From the NCBI GenBank assembly GCA_033851955.1, contig JAWSVK010000009.1, positions 62,001-126,000 of the forward strand: a stretch of DNA of 64,000 bases, read 5' to 3'. Shown here one piece after another: positions 8,859 through 18,172 of this stretch. Below the pieces are notes generated by a model. The model had not been told where the DNA came from. It did no database searches and saw only the letters and a program-made list of their open reading frames with translations. This DNA comes from Profundibacter sp033851955. GTDB taxonomy: Bacteria; Pseudomonadota; Alphaproteobacteria; Rhodobacterales; Rhodobacteraceae. A program made the position numbers and the translations under genes. How positions within the stretch are numbered: position 1 is the stretch's first letter; each line of letters opens with the position of its first letter.

Positions 8859-9524
8859 ATGCAGGTCAATTCAACCGCCACGTCCCAAGCCGCCGCACAG
8901 GCCCAAGCCACCTCGGCCTCTGGCGCAGCTGTCATTAACTCGGATTATGATACATTTCTGAAAATGATGACGGCACAGGTCAGGAACCAAGATCCGCTTG
9001 ATCCAATGAGTTCAGACGATTTCGCAGCGCAACTCGCAACGTTTTCCGGCGTCGAACAACAGGTGAAAACCAACGATCTTCTGGCCGCCCTTGGGGCCCA
9101 AATGGGCGCGATGGGGATGTCTCAATATGCCAGTTGGATCGGACTGGAGGCCCGCGCTGCAGTGCCAGCGCATTTTGACGGTAGCCCAGTGAGTATTTCA
9201 CCCAATCCAGCGGCTGGGGCTGATAGCGCAGTTCTTGTCGTGTTGGATGCTCAAGGAAATGAAGTACAGCGTCAGGATTTCACCCCTTCAACGGATGATA
9301 TTGAGTGGGCCGGAGTTGATGACGATGGCAACCCATTTGATTCCGGTTTTTATACCTTTGAAATTGAAAGCTATTCCGGTGAGGATCTATTGGTAGTAAA
9401 TTATGCAGAAATTTACACCGAAATTGTAGAAGCCAAAAGCCAGAACGGGGTAACTGTTCTTGTCCTAGAAGGTGGTTCTGAAATCAGAGCATCAGAAGTA
9501 TCTGCACTGCGTGCGGGCAGCTAA
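8859..9524 (+). CDS. flgD: Flagellar hook assembly protein FlgD
   Basis: A 221-aa FlgD: N-terminal capping motif (DTFLKMMTAQVRNQDPLDPM, about residues 27-47) followed by the SGVEQQVKTND signature, then a C-terminal FlgD Ig-like part (DIEWAGVDDDGN). FlgD caps the growing hook and is required for polymerisation of FlgE. An AGGAG motif 6 bases upstream supports the ATG. It is coupled with fliK. The stop TAA shares a CTAA with the ubiB stop of the opposite strand. Confidence 0.95.
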   Translation: MQVNSTATSQAAAQAQATSASGAAVINSDYDTFLKMMTAQVRNQDPLDPMSSDDFAAQLATFSGVEQQVKTNDLLAALGAQMGAMGMSQYASWIGLEARAAVPAHFDGSPVSISPNPAAGADSAVLVVLDAQGNEVQRQDFTPSTDDIEWAGVDDDGNPFDSGFYTFEIESYSGEDLLVVNYAEIYTEIVEAKSQNGVTVLVLEGGSEIRASEVSALRAGS

Positions 9525-11056
9525 GATCCAAGCAACGCTGACACGGCAAAGCCGCCAGAAGCAACAGCAGCACCCAGCAGAATATACAGCATTGGGCGCA
9601 ATCGCGCCGGTCGGGTCGGGGCGGTTTTTTCGCCAGTTTGACGCAACAAGGCGGCCTCGGCCAACTTGGGCAGTTCCGGTCCAAATCGTGCTAAAACACG
9701 TGCTGTTTTGACCAGATCACGTATAATCGCACGTGGGCCCAAATTGGTTTTGATGTACTCCTCGACCACGGGTTTGGCCACGTCCCAGATGTTGAGATGT
9801 GGATCAAGTGATCGCGCAACCCCCTCAACCACGACCATCGTGCGTTGCAATAATATCAGCTCGGTGCGGGTTTCCATCCCGAACCGTTCGGTCACCTCAA
9901 ACAGATAATGAAACAACCGTCCCATCGACATTTTCGAGGCGTCCATGCCAAAAATTGGCTCGCCGACAGCGCGCAGGGCTTGGGCAAATTCATCCACGTC
10001 TTGATCGGCCGGTACATATCCAGCCTCAAAGTGAACTTCGGCCACGCGTTTATAATCACGGCGGATAAATCCGATTAAAATTTCCGCATAAACCCGACGG
10101 GTGTATTCATCAATCCGACCCATAATGCCAAAATCATAGGCGATGATGTTCCCGTTTGGCGCCACTTTTAAATTGCCTTGATGCATGTCGGCATGAAAAT
10201 ATCCGTCTCGCAGCGCATGGCTTAGGAACAACTGCAAAACCCGTTCGCCAAGCACTGTTCGGTTATGCCCGGCAGCATCCAGGGCTGCGTTGTCACCCAA
10301 CGGCAACCCGTCGGCCCAGCCAAGCGTCATCACCCGCTTGCCCGAAAACTCCCAATCCGCCAACGGCACCTGAAACAACGCGTCATTTGCGGTGTTTTCG
10401 GCAAATTCGGACGCGGCCGAGGCCTCGCTGCGCAAATCCAACTCGCCCGCGACCACATGGTCAAAATGCTCGATTACGATCTGCGGTTTTAGACGGCGCG
10501 ACGAGGGTGACAACACTTCGATCACCCATGCCGCGAAATAAAAGGCATCGATATCTTTGCGAAACGCGCGTTCAATGCCGGGGCGCAAAACCTTGACGGC
10601 AACCTCTTCGCCGCTGCTGATTAAACGCGCCTTATGCACCTGCGCAATTGAGGCAGCAGCAACGGCTTCGCTGAATTCGCTGAAAATCTCCTCGGCGGGC
10701 TGGCCCAATTCAACCGCAACAGAAGCCTTGGCGACATCAATCGGGAAGGGCGGCAGTTTATCCTGCAAGACCCGCAACTGAATGGCCAAATCATCGCCGA
10801 CCAAATCTGGCCGTGTCGATAAAACCTGACCAAATTTGATATAGGCCGGACCCAGCGCCGACAACGCCCGCGTTACCGGCGGCATTTCAGGGTCGCCCTT
10901 GTACCCGAGCCAACGAAGCGGCCAACCAAACACCCGCGTTACAACACGGATCGGGGTTGGCGCATCCATTGCGCTCAGCACCACGCCCAAGGCACCTGTA
11001 CGCTCAAACGTGGCGGCAGTTCGAATCAGGCGCCAGATATTGTGTGGACCACGCAT
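9521..11056 (-). CDS. ubiB: Ubiquinone biosynthesis protein UbiB (ABC1/ADCK-type atypical kinase)
   Basis: A 511-aa UbiB. The KxGQ motif of the ABC1 family is visible as YIKFGQVLSTRPDL, followed by the A-rich loop region, the kinase-like HADMHQGNLKV and DFGIMG segments, and a C-terminal hydrophobic anchor (MLYILLGAAVASGGFAVSAL). UbiB has ATPase activity and is needed for coenzyme Q synthesis at the inner membrane, probably by moving or presenting lipid intermediates. The gene follows ubiE by 3 bases in a ubiE-ubiB operon. Confidence 0.96.
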   Translation of the reverse strand: MRGPHNIWRLIRTAATFERTGALGVVLSAMDAPTPIRVVTRVFGWPLRWLGYKGDPEMPPVTRALSALGPAYIKFGQVLSTRPDLVGDDLAIQLRVLQDKLPPFPIDVAKASVAVELGQPAEEIFSEFSEAVAAASIAQVHKARLISSGEEVAVKVLRPGIERAFRKDIDAFYFAAWVIEVLSPSSRRLKPQIVIEHFDHVVAGELDLRSEASAASEFAENTANDALFQVPLADWEFSGKRVMTLGWADGLPLGDNAALDAAGHNRTVLGERVLQLFLSHALRDGYFHADMHQGNLKVAPNGNIIAYDFGIMGRIDEYTRRVYAEILIGFIRRDYKRVAEVHFEAGYVPADQDVDEFAQALRAVGEPIFGMDASKMSMGRLFHYLFEVTERFGMETRTELILLQRTMVVVEGVARSLDPHLNIWDVAKPVVEEYIKTNLGPRAIIRDLVKTARVLARFGPELPKLAEAALLRQTGEKTAPTRPARLRPMLYILLGAAVASGGFAVSALLGS

Positions 11057-11059
11057 CGG

Positions 11060-11812
11060 CTAGATTTTCCAGCCGGAATGAAGCGCCGCAATGCCCATCG
11101 ACATATTGCGGTATTTTGCATTTTCAAATCCGGCGTCCGTGATCATTTGCAAGAAAGTATCCTGATCTGGGAACTTGCGAATTGATTCGACCAGATACTG
11201 ATAGCTGTCGGCGTCATTGGCGATCATCTGACCCAGTTTTGGGATGATGTTGAACGAATAAAGATCATAGACCTTTTGCATCATATCGTTGGGGATTTGG
11301 CTGAATTCCAGCACCATCAAACGCCCACCAGGCCGCAGCACGCGGTAGGCTTCGGACAAGGCATCGCCAATCCGCGTCACGTTACGGATGCCAAAGGAAA
11401 TGGTGTAAACGTCGAATGTGTTGTCGGCAAACGGCAGGGCCATCGCATCCCCAACCACCCAATTCAGACTGCCCGCCATCTGCGTGGCCTCGGCACGTTT
11501 GGCCCCCTCGATCAGCATGGGTTCGGTCAGATCCAAAACCGTGGCATGCGCATTTCCGGCCCGTTTCAGGAACCGGAACGAAATATCACCCGTTCCGCCG
11601 GCCACATCCAACAGCTTTTGACCCGCACGTGGGGCCAGCCAATTCATCATCGCATCCTTCCAGATGCGGTGGATGCCCATCGACATAGCGTCATTCATCA
11701 CGTCGTATTTGCTGGCGACATTTGAGAAAACCCCATGCACCATGCCAGCTTTGTCGCGCTCATCGACGGTTTTGAACCCGAAGTGGGTGGTCTTTTCGGT
11801 GTTGTTGCTCAT
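11060..11812 (-). CDS. ubiE: Ubiquinone/menaquinone C-methyltransferase UbiE
   Basis: A 250-aa SAM-dependent methyltransferase with the UbiE signatures YDVMNDAMSMGIHRIWKD and, near the C-terminus, NIIPKLGQMIANDADSYQYL. The SAM-binding motif is LLDVAGGTGD. It methylates C-2 of the ubiquinone ring. The ATG at 11812 is preceded by AAGGACG and starts MSNNTEKTTHFGF; the open frame extends 22 codons further upstream without family similarity. It leads the ubiE-ubiB operon and diverges from mutM across about 70 bases. Confidence 0.96.
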   Translation of the reverse strand: MSNNTEKTTHFGFKTVDERDKAGMVHGVFSNVASKYDVMNDAMSMGIHRIWKDAMMNWLAPRAGQKLLDVAGGTGDISFRFLKRAGNAHATVLDLTEPMLIEGAKRAEATQMAGSLNWVVGDAMALPFADNTFDVYTISFGIRNVTRIGDALSEAYRVLRPGGRLMVLEFSQIPNDMMQKVYDLYSFNIIPKLGQMIANDADSYQYLVESIRKFPDQDTFLQMITDAGFENAKYRNMSMGIAALHSGWKI

Positions 11813-11884
11813 CGGCTTTTCGTCCTTAATGCGTGCACCCCTTATAATACCCCTGCCGCGCGATACAATGAGAGGCAAGACCCA

Positions 11885-12715
11885 ATGCCAGAATTACCCG
11901 AAGTTGAGACAGTCCGTCGCGGGCTGATGCCCGTGATGGAGGGCAAACAGATCTTACGCGCCGATGTGAATCGCCCAGATTTGCGCTGGCCGTTCCCTGA
12001 TAAGATGGCTGAACGGCTGACGGGCAAAGTCATTGAACGATTGCGCAGGCGGTCCAAATACATCCTTGTTGATCTCGATTCGGACGAAACTCTGTTGATC
12101 CATCTGGGCATGTCTGGCCGGATGATGATTTCAAAAGGCGAACATCCTGACCCGCAAAAACACGACCATGTGGTGTTTCATATGCAAGATGATGCGCGGG
12201 TGGTTTTCAATGATACGCGGCGGTTCGGGGCGATGGATATGGCATCAACCTCTAGCATTTCCGGGCATAAATTGTTGGCTAACTTAGGGCCGGAACCCAT
12301 GGGGAACGCGTTCGACGAGCCCTATTTGGTCGAACGGCTCAAGGGTAAAAACAGCCCGATCAAAAACGTGTTGTTGGACCAACGCATCGTCGCGGGTCTT
12401 GGCAACATTTATGTTTGCGAAGTCTTGCTGCGGGCAGGGGTGTCGCCAGTCAAAAAGGCAGGGCAAATGTCGGCGGCCAAGGTGCGATCCTTGGTGCCGA
12501 TTATCCGAGATGTCCTTGGGGAAGCCATCGAATCGGGTGGCTCGTCGCTTAAGGATTATCGCCAAGCTGACGGCGAACTGGGGTATTTCCAACACAGTTT
12601 CCGCGCCTACGGGCGCGAAGGCGAAAGCTGTGTAACCAACGGGTGCAGCGGTAAAATCCTGCGAATCGTGCAGGCGGGTAGGTCGACATTCTACTGTGCG
12701 CAATGCCAAAGATAA
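11885..12715 (+). CDS. mutM: Formamidopyrimidine-DNA glycosylase
   Basis: A 276-aa MutM/Fpg. The catalytic N-terminus PELPEVETVRRGL is immediately after the ATG (Pro2 and Glu3 in the nascent chain), the conserved lysine is in RRRSKYILVDLD, and the C-terminal zinc finger is complete (CVTNGC ... GRSTFYCAQCQ). It removes 8-oxoguanine and formamidopyrimidines from DNA. The open frame extends 50 codons upstream, but only the ATG at 11885 gives the required Pro-Glu terminus. Divergent from ubiE. Confidence 0.97.
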   Translation: MPELPEVETVRRGLMPVMEGKQILRADVNRPDLRWPFPDKMAERLTGKVIERLRRRSKYILVDLDSDETLLIHLGMSGRMMISKGEHPDPQKHDHVVFHMQDDARVVFNDTRRFGAMDMASTSSISGHKLLANLGPEPMGNAFDEPYLVERLKGKNSPIKNVLLDQRIVAGLGNIYVCEVLLRAGVSPVKKAGQMSAAKVRSLVPIIRDVLGEAIESGGSSLKDYRQADGELGYFQHSFRAYGREGESCVTNGCSGKILRIVQAGRSTFYCAQCQR

Positions 12716-12780
12716 CTTGATTGGACGCTCAGGGCTGATACTGAATCGATCCCAACAGTAACAACACGGTAAAAACCACC

Positions 12781-13557
12781 ATGGCTTACGAAACACTCAT
12801 CGTCGAAACCGAAGACCACGTCGCCCTTATTAGGTTGAACCGCCCCGAAGCCTTGAATGCTTTGAACGCACAATTGCTGGGCGAATTGGCTGTGGCCCTG
12901 AAAGCGGCTGAAGAAAACGAAAAAGTGCGCTGCATTGTTATCACCGGCTCGGATAAGGCATTCGCGGCGGGCGCTGACATTTCGGAAATGGTCAACAAAA
13001 GCTTTGTTGATATGTTCATGACCGACTATTTCGGCGAAGAAGTCGGCCAATTGCTGAAGACACGCAAACCCGTGGTCGCAGCGGTTGCCGGCTATGCGCT
13101 GGGCGGCGGTTGTGAATTGGCGATGATGTGCGATTTTATCATTGCAGCGGACACCGCAAAATTCGGCCAACCCGAAATCAATCTAGGTGTCGTAGCTGGA
13201 ATCGGTGGCACACAGCGTTTGACCCGTTTTGTTGGCAAGTCCAAGTCCATGGATATGCATCTGACAGGCCGTTTCATGGATGCCGATGAGGCCGAACGCT
13301 CGGGCCTTGTCAGCCGCGTGGTCCCCGCCAAGAAATTGATGGAAGAAGCCATGAGTGCCGCACAGAAAATTGTCGAGAAATCGATGTTGACCACGATGGC
13401 CGTCAAGGAAGCTGTAAATAGATCATATGAAACCCCTCTAAGCGAAGGGTTGCTGTTTGAACGGCGCTTGTTCCACTCGCTGTTTGCCACCGAAGATCAA
13501 GCTGAGGGCATGAACGCCTTCCTTGAAAAACGCGAAGCTCAGTTCCGCGCCAAATAA
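12781..13557 (+). CDS. Enoyl-CoA hydratase (crotonase family)
   Basis: A 258-aa crotonase. The oxyanion-hole and catalytic segments are visible: AFAAGADISEM, GYALGGGCELAMMCDF and FGQPEINLGVVAGIGGTQRL, with both catalytic glutamates (in GCELA and QPEINLG). This profile fits short-chain enoyl-CoA hydratase (EchA/PaaF-like), which adds water to 2-enoyl-CoA in fatty acid or aromatic acid degradation in the cytosol. It stands as a single gene between mutM and rpsT, so pathway assignment is open. Confidence 0.9.
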   Translation: MAYETLIVETEDHVALIRLNRPEALNALNAQLLGELAVALKAAEENEKVRCIVITGSDKAFAAGADISEMVNKSFVDMFMTDYFGEEVGQLLKTRKPVVAAVAGYALGGGCELAMMCDFIIAADTAKFGQPEINLGVVAGIGGTQRLTRFVGKSKSMDMHLTGRFMDADEAERSGLVSRVVPAKKLMEEAMSAAQKIVEKSMLTTMAVKEAVNRSYETPLSEGLLFERRLFHSLFATEDQAEGMNAFLEKREAQFRAK

Positions 13558-13722
13558 CGGGGCAGTTATTGGATGTTTTCGCTTCCCCTTTGGGTGATTC
13601 TATCCTATAGGGCGCTCATACATGCGTGTGAGGCCCGCTCTGGCCGGAACGACCGATTGGTAAACTCGGACGGGGATCTTACACAGATATACAGTAATTG
13701 ACCCCTGAAAGGGACACGACAC

Positions 13723-13986
13723 ATGGCTAATACGCCCCAAGCAAAAAAACGCGCTCGTCAGAACGAACGCCGGTTTGAAATCAACAAAGCCCGCCGTTCG
13801 CGCGTACGTACATACCTGCGCAAAGTAGAAGAAGCCATCGAGTCTGGTGACCAAGAAGCTGCCAAAACAGCGCTTCGTGAAGCACAGCCAGAATTGATGC
13901 GTGGCGTTAGCCGCGGCATTTTCCACAAGAACACTGTCGCACGCAAAATGTCGCGCTTGTCTTCGCGGGTAAAATCGCTGGGATAA
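13723..13986 (+). CDS. rpsT: 30S ribosomal protein S20
   Basis: An 87-aa, lysine- and arginine-rich helical protein beginning ANTPQAKKRARQNERR, the S20 signature. S20 binds 16S rRNA early in small-subunit assembly. Its location directly upstream of dnaA is common in Rhodobacterales. A good rho-independent terminator follows within 25 bases. Confidence 0.97.
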   Translation: MANTPQAKKRARQNERRFEINKARRSRVRTYLRKVEEAIESGDQEAAKTALREAQPELMRGVSRGIFHKNTVARKMSRLSSRVKSLG

Positions 13987-14008
13987 CTTGCGAACATTTT
14001 TAGATTTT

Positions 14009-14044
14009 AAAAGACGCAGGTGTGATGCTTGCGTCTTTTTTGTT
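14009..14044 (+). terminator. Rho-independent terminator of rpsT
   Basis: A 10-bp stem AAAAGACGCA/TGCGTCTTTT with an 11-base loop, running into a T tract (TTTTTTG). It lies 22 bases after the rpsT stop. Confidence 0.9.
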
Positions 14045-14453
14045 TCTACCGCCCAAGCCGTTTTCCCGTTTTCATTGGATAAAAACGCCGCTCGCCAGAT
14101 TCGATTTAACAATCTTTGAGTCAAGTTCGAAGTTCTGTTGCGTGAGTCCATTTTACATTGTTAGTTTAACCAAGCGATTCACATCGTGATGGGGAAGACA
14201 TACAGGCAAACGACTCTGCTTAGCTGCTAATATAGCTGGTCTTGTGGGTGATTGCGCACTTAGTATTTTGCGCGGCCACTTGGCTGTTTGTGTCCTAAAA
14301 CCATATTGTTGGCGACACCAGTGTTCGGGTGCTCCGGCCCTTTGGGACGGGCCAATAGTTGATTGTGAAGCGCAAAAGAGTTTGTGGCATTCTTGATCGT
14401 CCGATCAACAGTGTCTGTATGGCGATTACAGTTTTGAAACGGGTTAGTAGAAA
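14045..14453 (+). promoter_or_regulatory. dnaA upstream region with five GANTC sites
   Basis: About 410 bases without a gene between the rpsT terminator and dnaA. Five GANTC sites (CcrM methylation sequence) occur at 14098, 14118, 14144, 14176 and 14212, all within 119 bases. Two TTAAC half-sites of CtrA type occur at about 14105 and 14166, but they are not spaced as a full CtrA box. No canonical DnaA box cluster (TTATCCACA) or AT-rich unwinding tract is visible, so this does not look like oriC. A cell-cycle-controlled dnaA promoter is an inference. Confidence 0.6.
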
Positions 14454-15797
14454 ATGACAAACGAGTTATGGGGCCAAGCCCGACTGCAGCTACAAAAAAC
14501 AGTTGGTGCGAACAACTACTCGACCTGGATTGAACCGCTGGAATTTTCCGATTTGCGCAACGGCGTTGCCACGTTTTTTGTGCCGACTCATTTCATCGGT
14601 GACTGGGTGCGTCGTAATTTTGCGGATCAAATCAAACAGCTGCTGCATACCTCTGCCGCCCCCGTCAGTCGGATCGAGTTTTCACTATCCAAACGCGCTC
14701 CTGCTGCGCGGCCAAAAGTCGAAAAACAAGTGGATACGAAACAAGACAAAGCCGAACTGCCCGGTGCGCCGCTTGATCGGCGCCTGACCTTTGACCGTTT
14801 CGTTGTTGGTAAACCCAATGAGCTGGCTCATGCCGCAGCCAAACGCGTGGGCGAAGGTGGCACCGTCACGTTTAACCCGCTTTTCTTGTATGGTGGCGTT
14901 GGCCTTGGCAAAACGCACTTGATGCACGCCATTGCACATGACCTGTCCATCAGCCGCCCTGACCTGAATGTGGTCTATCTGTCGGCCGAGCAGTTTATGT
15001 ATCGTTTCGTGCAAGCCCTGCGCGAACGCAAAATGATGGACTTCAAAGAGGTGTTTCGTTCGGTCGACGTTCTGATGGTCGATGACGTGCAATTCATTGC
15101 CGGCAAGGATAGCACCCAAGAAGAGTTCTTTCACACCTTCAACGCGTTGGTCGATATGAACAAACAGATCATCATCTCGGGTGATCGTGCGCCGGGTGAA
15201 ATAAAAAATCTAGAAGAGCGGATCAAATCACGCCTGCAATCCGGTCTGGTGGTTGATCTGCATCCCACTGATTATGAATTGCGTCTGGGCATCCTGCAGC
15301 AAAAAGTCGACAAATACCGCTCCGAAAATAGCGGCTTGGTTCTGGCCGATGGCGTGCTTGAATTCCTTGCGCATCGCATTTCGACAAACGTGCGTGTGCT
15401 TGAGGGCGCGCTGACCCGACTGTTTGCTTTTGCATCGCTTGTTGGGCGTGAGATCACGTTGGAGTTGGCACAGGATTGTCTGGCTGATATTCTGCGGGCC
15501 TCGTCGCGTAAAATCACCATTGATGAGATCCAGCGCAAGGTCAGCGAACATTACAATATTCGCCTTAGCGACATGATCGGCCCACGCCGGATGCGCACTC
15601 TGGCGCGGCCACGCCAGATAGCGATGTACCTGTCCAAACAGCTGACTTCACGCTCTTTGCCGGAGATCGGCCGCAGTTTTGGCGGCCGTGATCACACCAC
15701 TGTCATGCACGGTGTGCGCAAGATCGAAGAGCTGAAAACACTGGATAGCCAAATTTCGGACGATTTAGAGCTGTTGCGCCGCGCTTTGGAGGCCTAG
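14454..15797 (+). CDS. dnaA: Chromosomal replication initiator DnaA
   Basis: A 447-aa DnaA with all four domains: N-terminal DnaB/HobA-contact domain (ELWGQARLQLQKTVGANNYS), a short linker rich in K and P (about 80-105), the AAA+ domain with Walker A (LYGGVGLGKTHLM) and Walker B (VLMVDDVQF), and the C-terminal DNA-binding domain with the signature GRSFGGRDHTTVMHG. It opens the chromosomal origin and regulates transcription. It is followed at 128 bases by dnaN in the ancestral dnaA-dnaN-recF-gyrB order. Confidence 0.99.
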   Translation: MTNELWGQARLQLQKTVGANNYSTWIEPLEFSDLRNGVATFFVPTHFIGDWVRRNFADQIKQLLHTSAAPVSRIEFSLSKRAPAARPKVEKQVDTKQDKAELPGAPLDRRLTFDRFVVGKPNELAHAAAKRVGEGGTVTFNPLFLYGGVGLGKTHLMHAIAHDLSISRPDLNVVYLSAEQFMYRFVQALRERKMMDFKEVFRSVDVLMVDDVQFIAGKDSTQEEFFHTFNALVDMNKQIIISGDRAPGEIKNLEERIKSRLQSGLVVDLHPTDYELRLGILQQKVDKYRSENSGLVLADGVLEFLAHRISTNVRVLEGALTRLFAFASLVGREITLELAQDCLADILRASSRKITIDEIQRKVSEHYNIRLSDMIGPRRMRTLARPRQIAMYLSKQLTSRSLPEIGRSFGGRDHTTVMHGVRKIEELKTLDSQISDDLELLRRALEA

Positions 15798-15852
15798 AGG
15801 CCCCCTAAGCCCTTGACGAGACAACTAATCCAGCGGACATTCCACAAAAGAC

Positions 15853-15880
15853 TTGAGAAGGGCGCGAAATCAGGTAGTTT
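15853..15880 (+). promoter_or_regulatory. Candidate dnaN promoter
   Basis: TTGAGA and TAGTTT are separated by 16 bases, in the 128-base gap between dnaA and dnaN. It reads as a moderate housekeeping-type promoter placed 45 bases before the dnaN ATG. Not tested against alternatives. Confidence 0.4.
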
Positions 15881-15925
15881 CGTCTCCCCAACCACTCGCC
15901 CAAAAACACGCTAGGGAGCAACGGA

Positions 15926-17044
15926 ATGAAAATCAGCATCGAACGCGCGGCACTACTAAAGGCTGTCTCGCAGGCGCAATCAGTCGTCGAACGGCGCAAC
16001 ACCATTCCGATCCTTGCCAATGTCCTGATAGAGGCCGAAGGCGAAGTCGTCAGTTTCCGCGCGACCGATTTGGATATCGAAGTGGTTGATAAAATCACGG
16101 GTCAAGTGGAGCGGGCCGGATCGACCACAGTGTCGGCTGTAATGCTGCACGAAATTGTGCGCAAACTGCCAGATGGTGCCTTGGTGCAATTGACTGATGA
16201 TGGTGCGTCCGGGCGGCTGACAATCGAGGCGGGGCGCTCGAACTTCTCGCTCGCCACTTTGCCCAAAGAAGATTTCCCCGTGATGGCGTCGTCCGAATAC
16301 GCCGCCAATTTTTCAGCCAAGGCCAGCGTTCTGCGTCGCCTTTTCGACAAAACTAAGTTTGCGATTTCAACGGAAGAAACCCGTTACTATCTGAACGGCG
16401 TTTACATGCATGTGGCTGACACCGAGGGCGGCAAAATGCTACGCTGCGTGGCGACAGACGGCCATCGTTTGGCCCGCGTTGACGCCGATTTGCCTGAAGG
16501 TGCTGCCGAAATGGTTGGCGTTATCGTTCCGCGTAAAACCGTGAATGAATTGCGCAAATTGTTGGATGACGACGATGTGCAAATCGCCGTTTCTGTTTCG
16601 GAAACCAAGGTGCGTTTTGCGACGCCGGAAATCACCCTGACCTCAAAGGTGATCGACGGGACCTTCCCCGATTACACTCGGGTTATCCCCACCGGAAATA
16701 CCAAGAAACTCGAAGTTGATGCCGCCGAATTTGCCAAGGCTGTCGACCGCGTGGCCACCGTGTCATCCGAGCGTTCGCGGGCCGTGAAACTGACGTTGGA
16801 CGAAGACCGTTTGGTATTGTCCGTCAACGCGCCCGATAGCGGAGCTGCCGAAGAAGAGCTGGCCGTTGCTTACGGTGATGAACCTCTGGAAATTGGATTT
16901 AATGCGAAATACCTGCTTGAAATCGCCAGCCAGGTCGACCGTGAAAATGCGGTCTTTATGTTCAATTCAAGCGGTGATCCAACCTTGATGCGCGAAGGCA
17001 ATGACACTTCTGCGGTCTATGTTGTGATGCCGATGCGCGTTTGA
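15926..17044 (+). CDS. dnaN: DNA polymerase III beta subunit (sliding clamp)
   Basis: A 372-aa beta clamp. The N-terminus (MKISIERAALLKAVSQAQSV) and C-terminus (YVVMPMRV) are typical, as are the internal ATDLDIEV and ATDGHRLARVD motifs repeated in the clamp domains. It forms the processivity ring for Pol III and recruits repair polymerases. The stop codon overlaps the TTG start of recF. Confidence 0.98.
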   Translation: MKISIERAALLKAVSQAQSVVERRNTIPILANVLIEAEGEVVSFRATDLDIEVVDKITGQVERAGSTTVSAVMLHEIVRKLPDGALVQLTDDGASGRLTIEAGRSNFSLATLPKEDFPVMASSEYAANFSAKASVLRRLFDKTKFAISTEETRYYLNGVYMHVADTEGGKMLRCVATDGHRLARVDADLPEGAAEMVGVIVPRKTVNELRKLLDDDDVQIAVSVSETKVRFATPEITLTSKVIDGTFPDYTRVIPTGNTKKLEVDAAEFAKAVDRVATVSSERSRAVKLTLDEDRLVLSVNAPDSGAAEEELAVAYGDEPLEIGFNAKYLLEIASQVDRENAVFMFNSSGDPTLMREGNDTSAVYVVMPMRV

Positions 17045-18156
17045 CGCAGCTGCGCATAAAAGAGCTAACGCTCTCTCATTTCAGGTCGCATAAGGCGCAA
17101 ACTCTGACGTTGGACGACCGCCCCGTGGCGATTTATGGCGCAAACGGGGCCGGAAAAACCAACATCCTTGAGGCCGTGTCGATGTTGTCGCCTGGCCGCG
17201 GCCTACGCCGCGCCACCGCCGAAGAAATCACCCGCAAACCCGAGGCCCTCGGCTGGAAAGTCACCGCAGTGCTGCAAAGCCTGCATCAGATGCACGAGAT
17301 TGAGACATGGTCCGAGGGCGGTGCGTCGCGTAGCGTACGGATCGACAGTAAGTCGGCCACACAAGTGGCGCTGGGCCGCGTGGCTCGCATTTTGTGGTTG
17401 GTGCCCTCGATGGACCGTTTGTGGACCGAAGGAGCCGAGGGGCGCCGTCGGTTCCTTGACCGCATGACGATGAGCTTTGAACCCTCACATGCCGCAAGTG
17501 TGCTGACCTATGAAAAAGCGATGCGCGAGCGCAACCGTTTGCTAAAGGACAATCAACGAGATGGTGCATGGTATAGCGCGCTTGAGGTCCAGATGGCCCA
17601 GGCGGGCGCACAGATACACGCCAACCGCTGCGCGGCTCTCGAACAGCTCATAGCGGCGCAAACGGCCGCCGAGACTTCGTTTCCGACAGCGACACTTACA
17701 CTGATCCATCCTGAAAGTTCCGAAATGCTGGAGGATGCCGACGCGCTGATGTCGGCTCTGCGTGAAAACCGCCCTCGCGACCTGATGGCTGGCCGCACGC
17801 TCATCGGGCCGCACAGGGCGGACCTTTTCGCTGAATACACCGCCAAGGGTGTACCTGCCCGAGATTGTTCGACCGGCGAGCAAAAAGCGCTTCTGGTGTC
17901 CCTGATCCTTGCCAATGCGCGGGCGCTCAAGGCAGAAATCGGTGCGCCCCCGATCTTGTTGTTAGACGAGGTTGCCGCCCATCTGGATGCGGGCCGCCGC
18001 GCCGCACTTTATGACGAAATCTGCGCGCTGGGAGCGCAAGCATGGATGACCGGCACGGGGTCCGAATTGTTTGACGCGCTCGGAAAACGGGCGATGTATC
18101 TTGAGGTGGATGAGGTGGACGCGATTTCCGCTGTGACGGCGCACCAAACCCTCTAA
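17041..18156 (+). CDS. recF: DNA replication/repair protein RecF
   Basis: A 371-aa RecF. The SMC-like ATPase parts are visible: Walker A (IYGANGAGKTNILEA), the signature (DCSTGEQKALLVSLILANA) and Walker B (PPILLLDEVAAHLD). RecF loads RecA at single-strand gaps together with RecO and RecR. The only start that keeps the conserved N-terminus (LRIKELTLSHFRSHK) is a TTG that overlaps the dnaN stop, so translational coupling is likely. Confidence 0.96.
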   Translation: MTQLRIKELTLSHFRSHKAQTLTLDDRPVAIYGANGAGKTNILEAVSMLSPGRGLRRATAEEITRKPEALGWKVTAVLQSLHQMHEIETWSEGGASRSVRIDSKSATQVALGRVARILWLVPSMDRLWTEGAEGRRRFLDRMTMSFEPSHAASVLTYEKAMRERNRLLKDNQRDGAWYSALEVQMAQAGAQIHANRCAALEQLIAAQTAAETSFPTATLTLIHPESSEMLEDADALMSALRENRPRDLMAGRTLIGPHRADLFAEYTAKGVPARDCSTGEQKALLVSLILANARALKAEIGAPPILLLDEVAAHLDAGRRAALYDEICALGAQAWMTGTGSELFDALGKRAMYLEVDEVDAISAVTAHQTL

Positions 18157-18172
18157 TTCTTGCCCGATCTGC

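Noticed and set aside
14124..14136. GTTC-N3-GTTC in the dnaA upstream region
   Set aside because: Spacing is 3 rather than the 7 bases of a LexA box.
13600..14151. A 183-residue minus-strand frame across rpsT and its terminator
   Set aside because: It runs through the rpsT terminator and has no SD or domain; rpsT on the other strand is certain.
14045..14453. Possible chromosomal origin next to dnaA
   Set aside because: No TTATCCACA-type DnaA-box cluster and no AT-rich unwinding tract are visible, so I do not call oriC.
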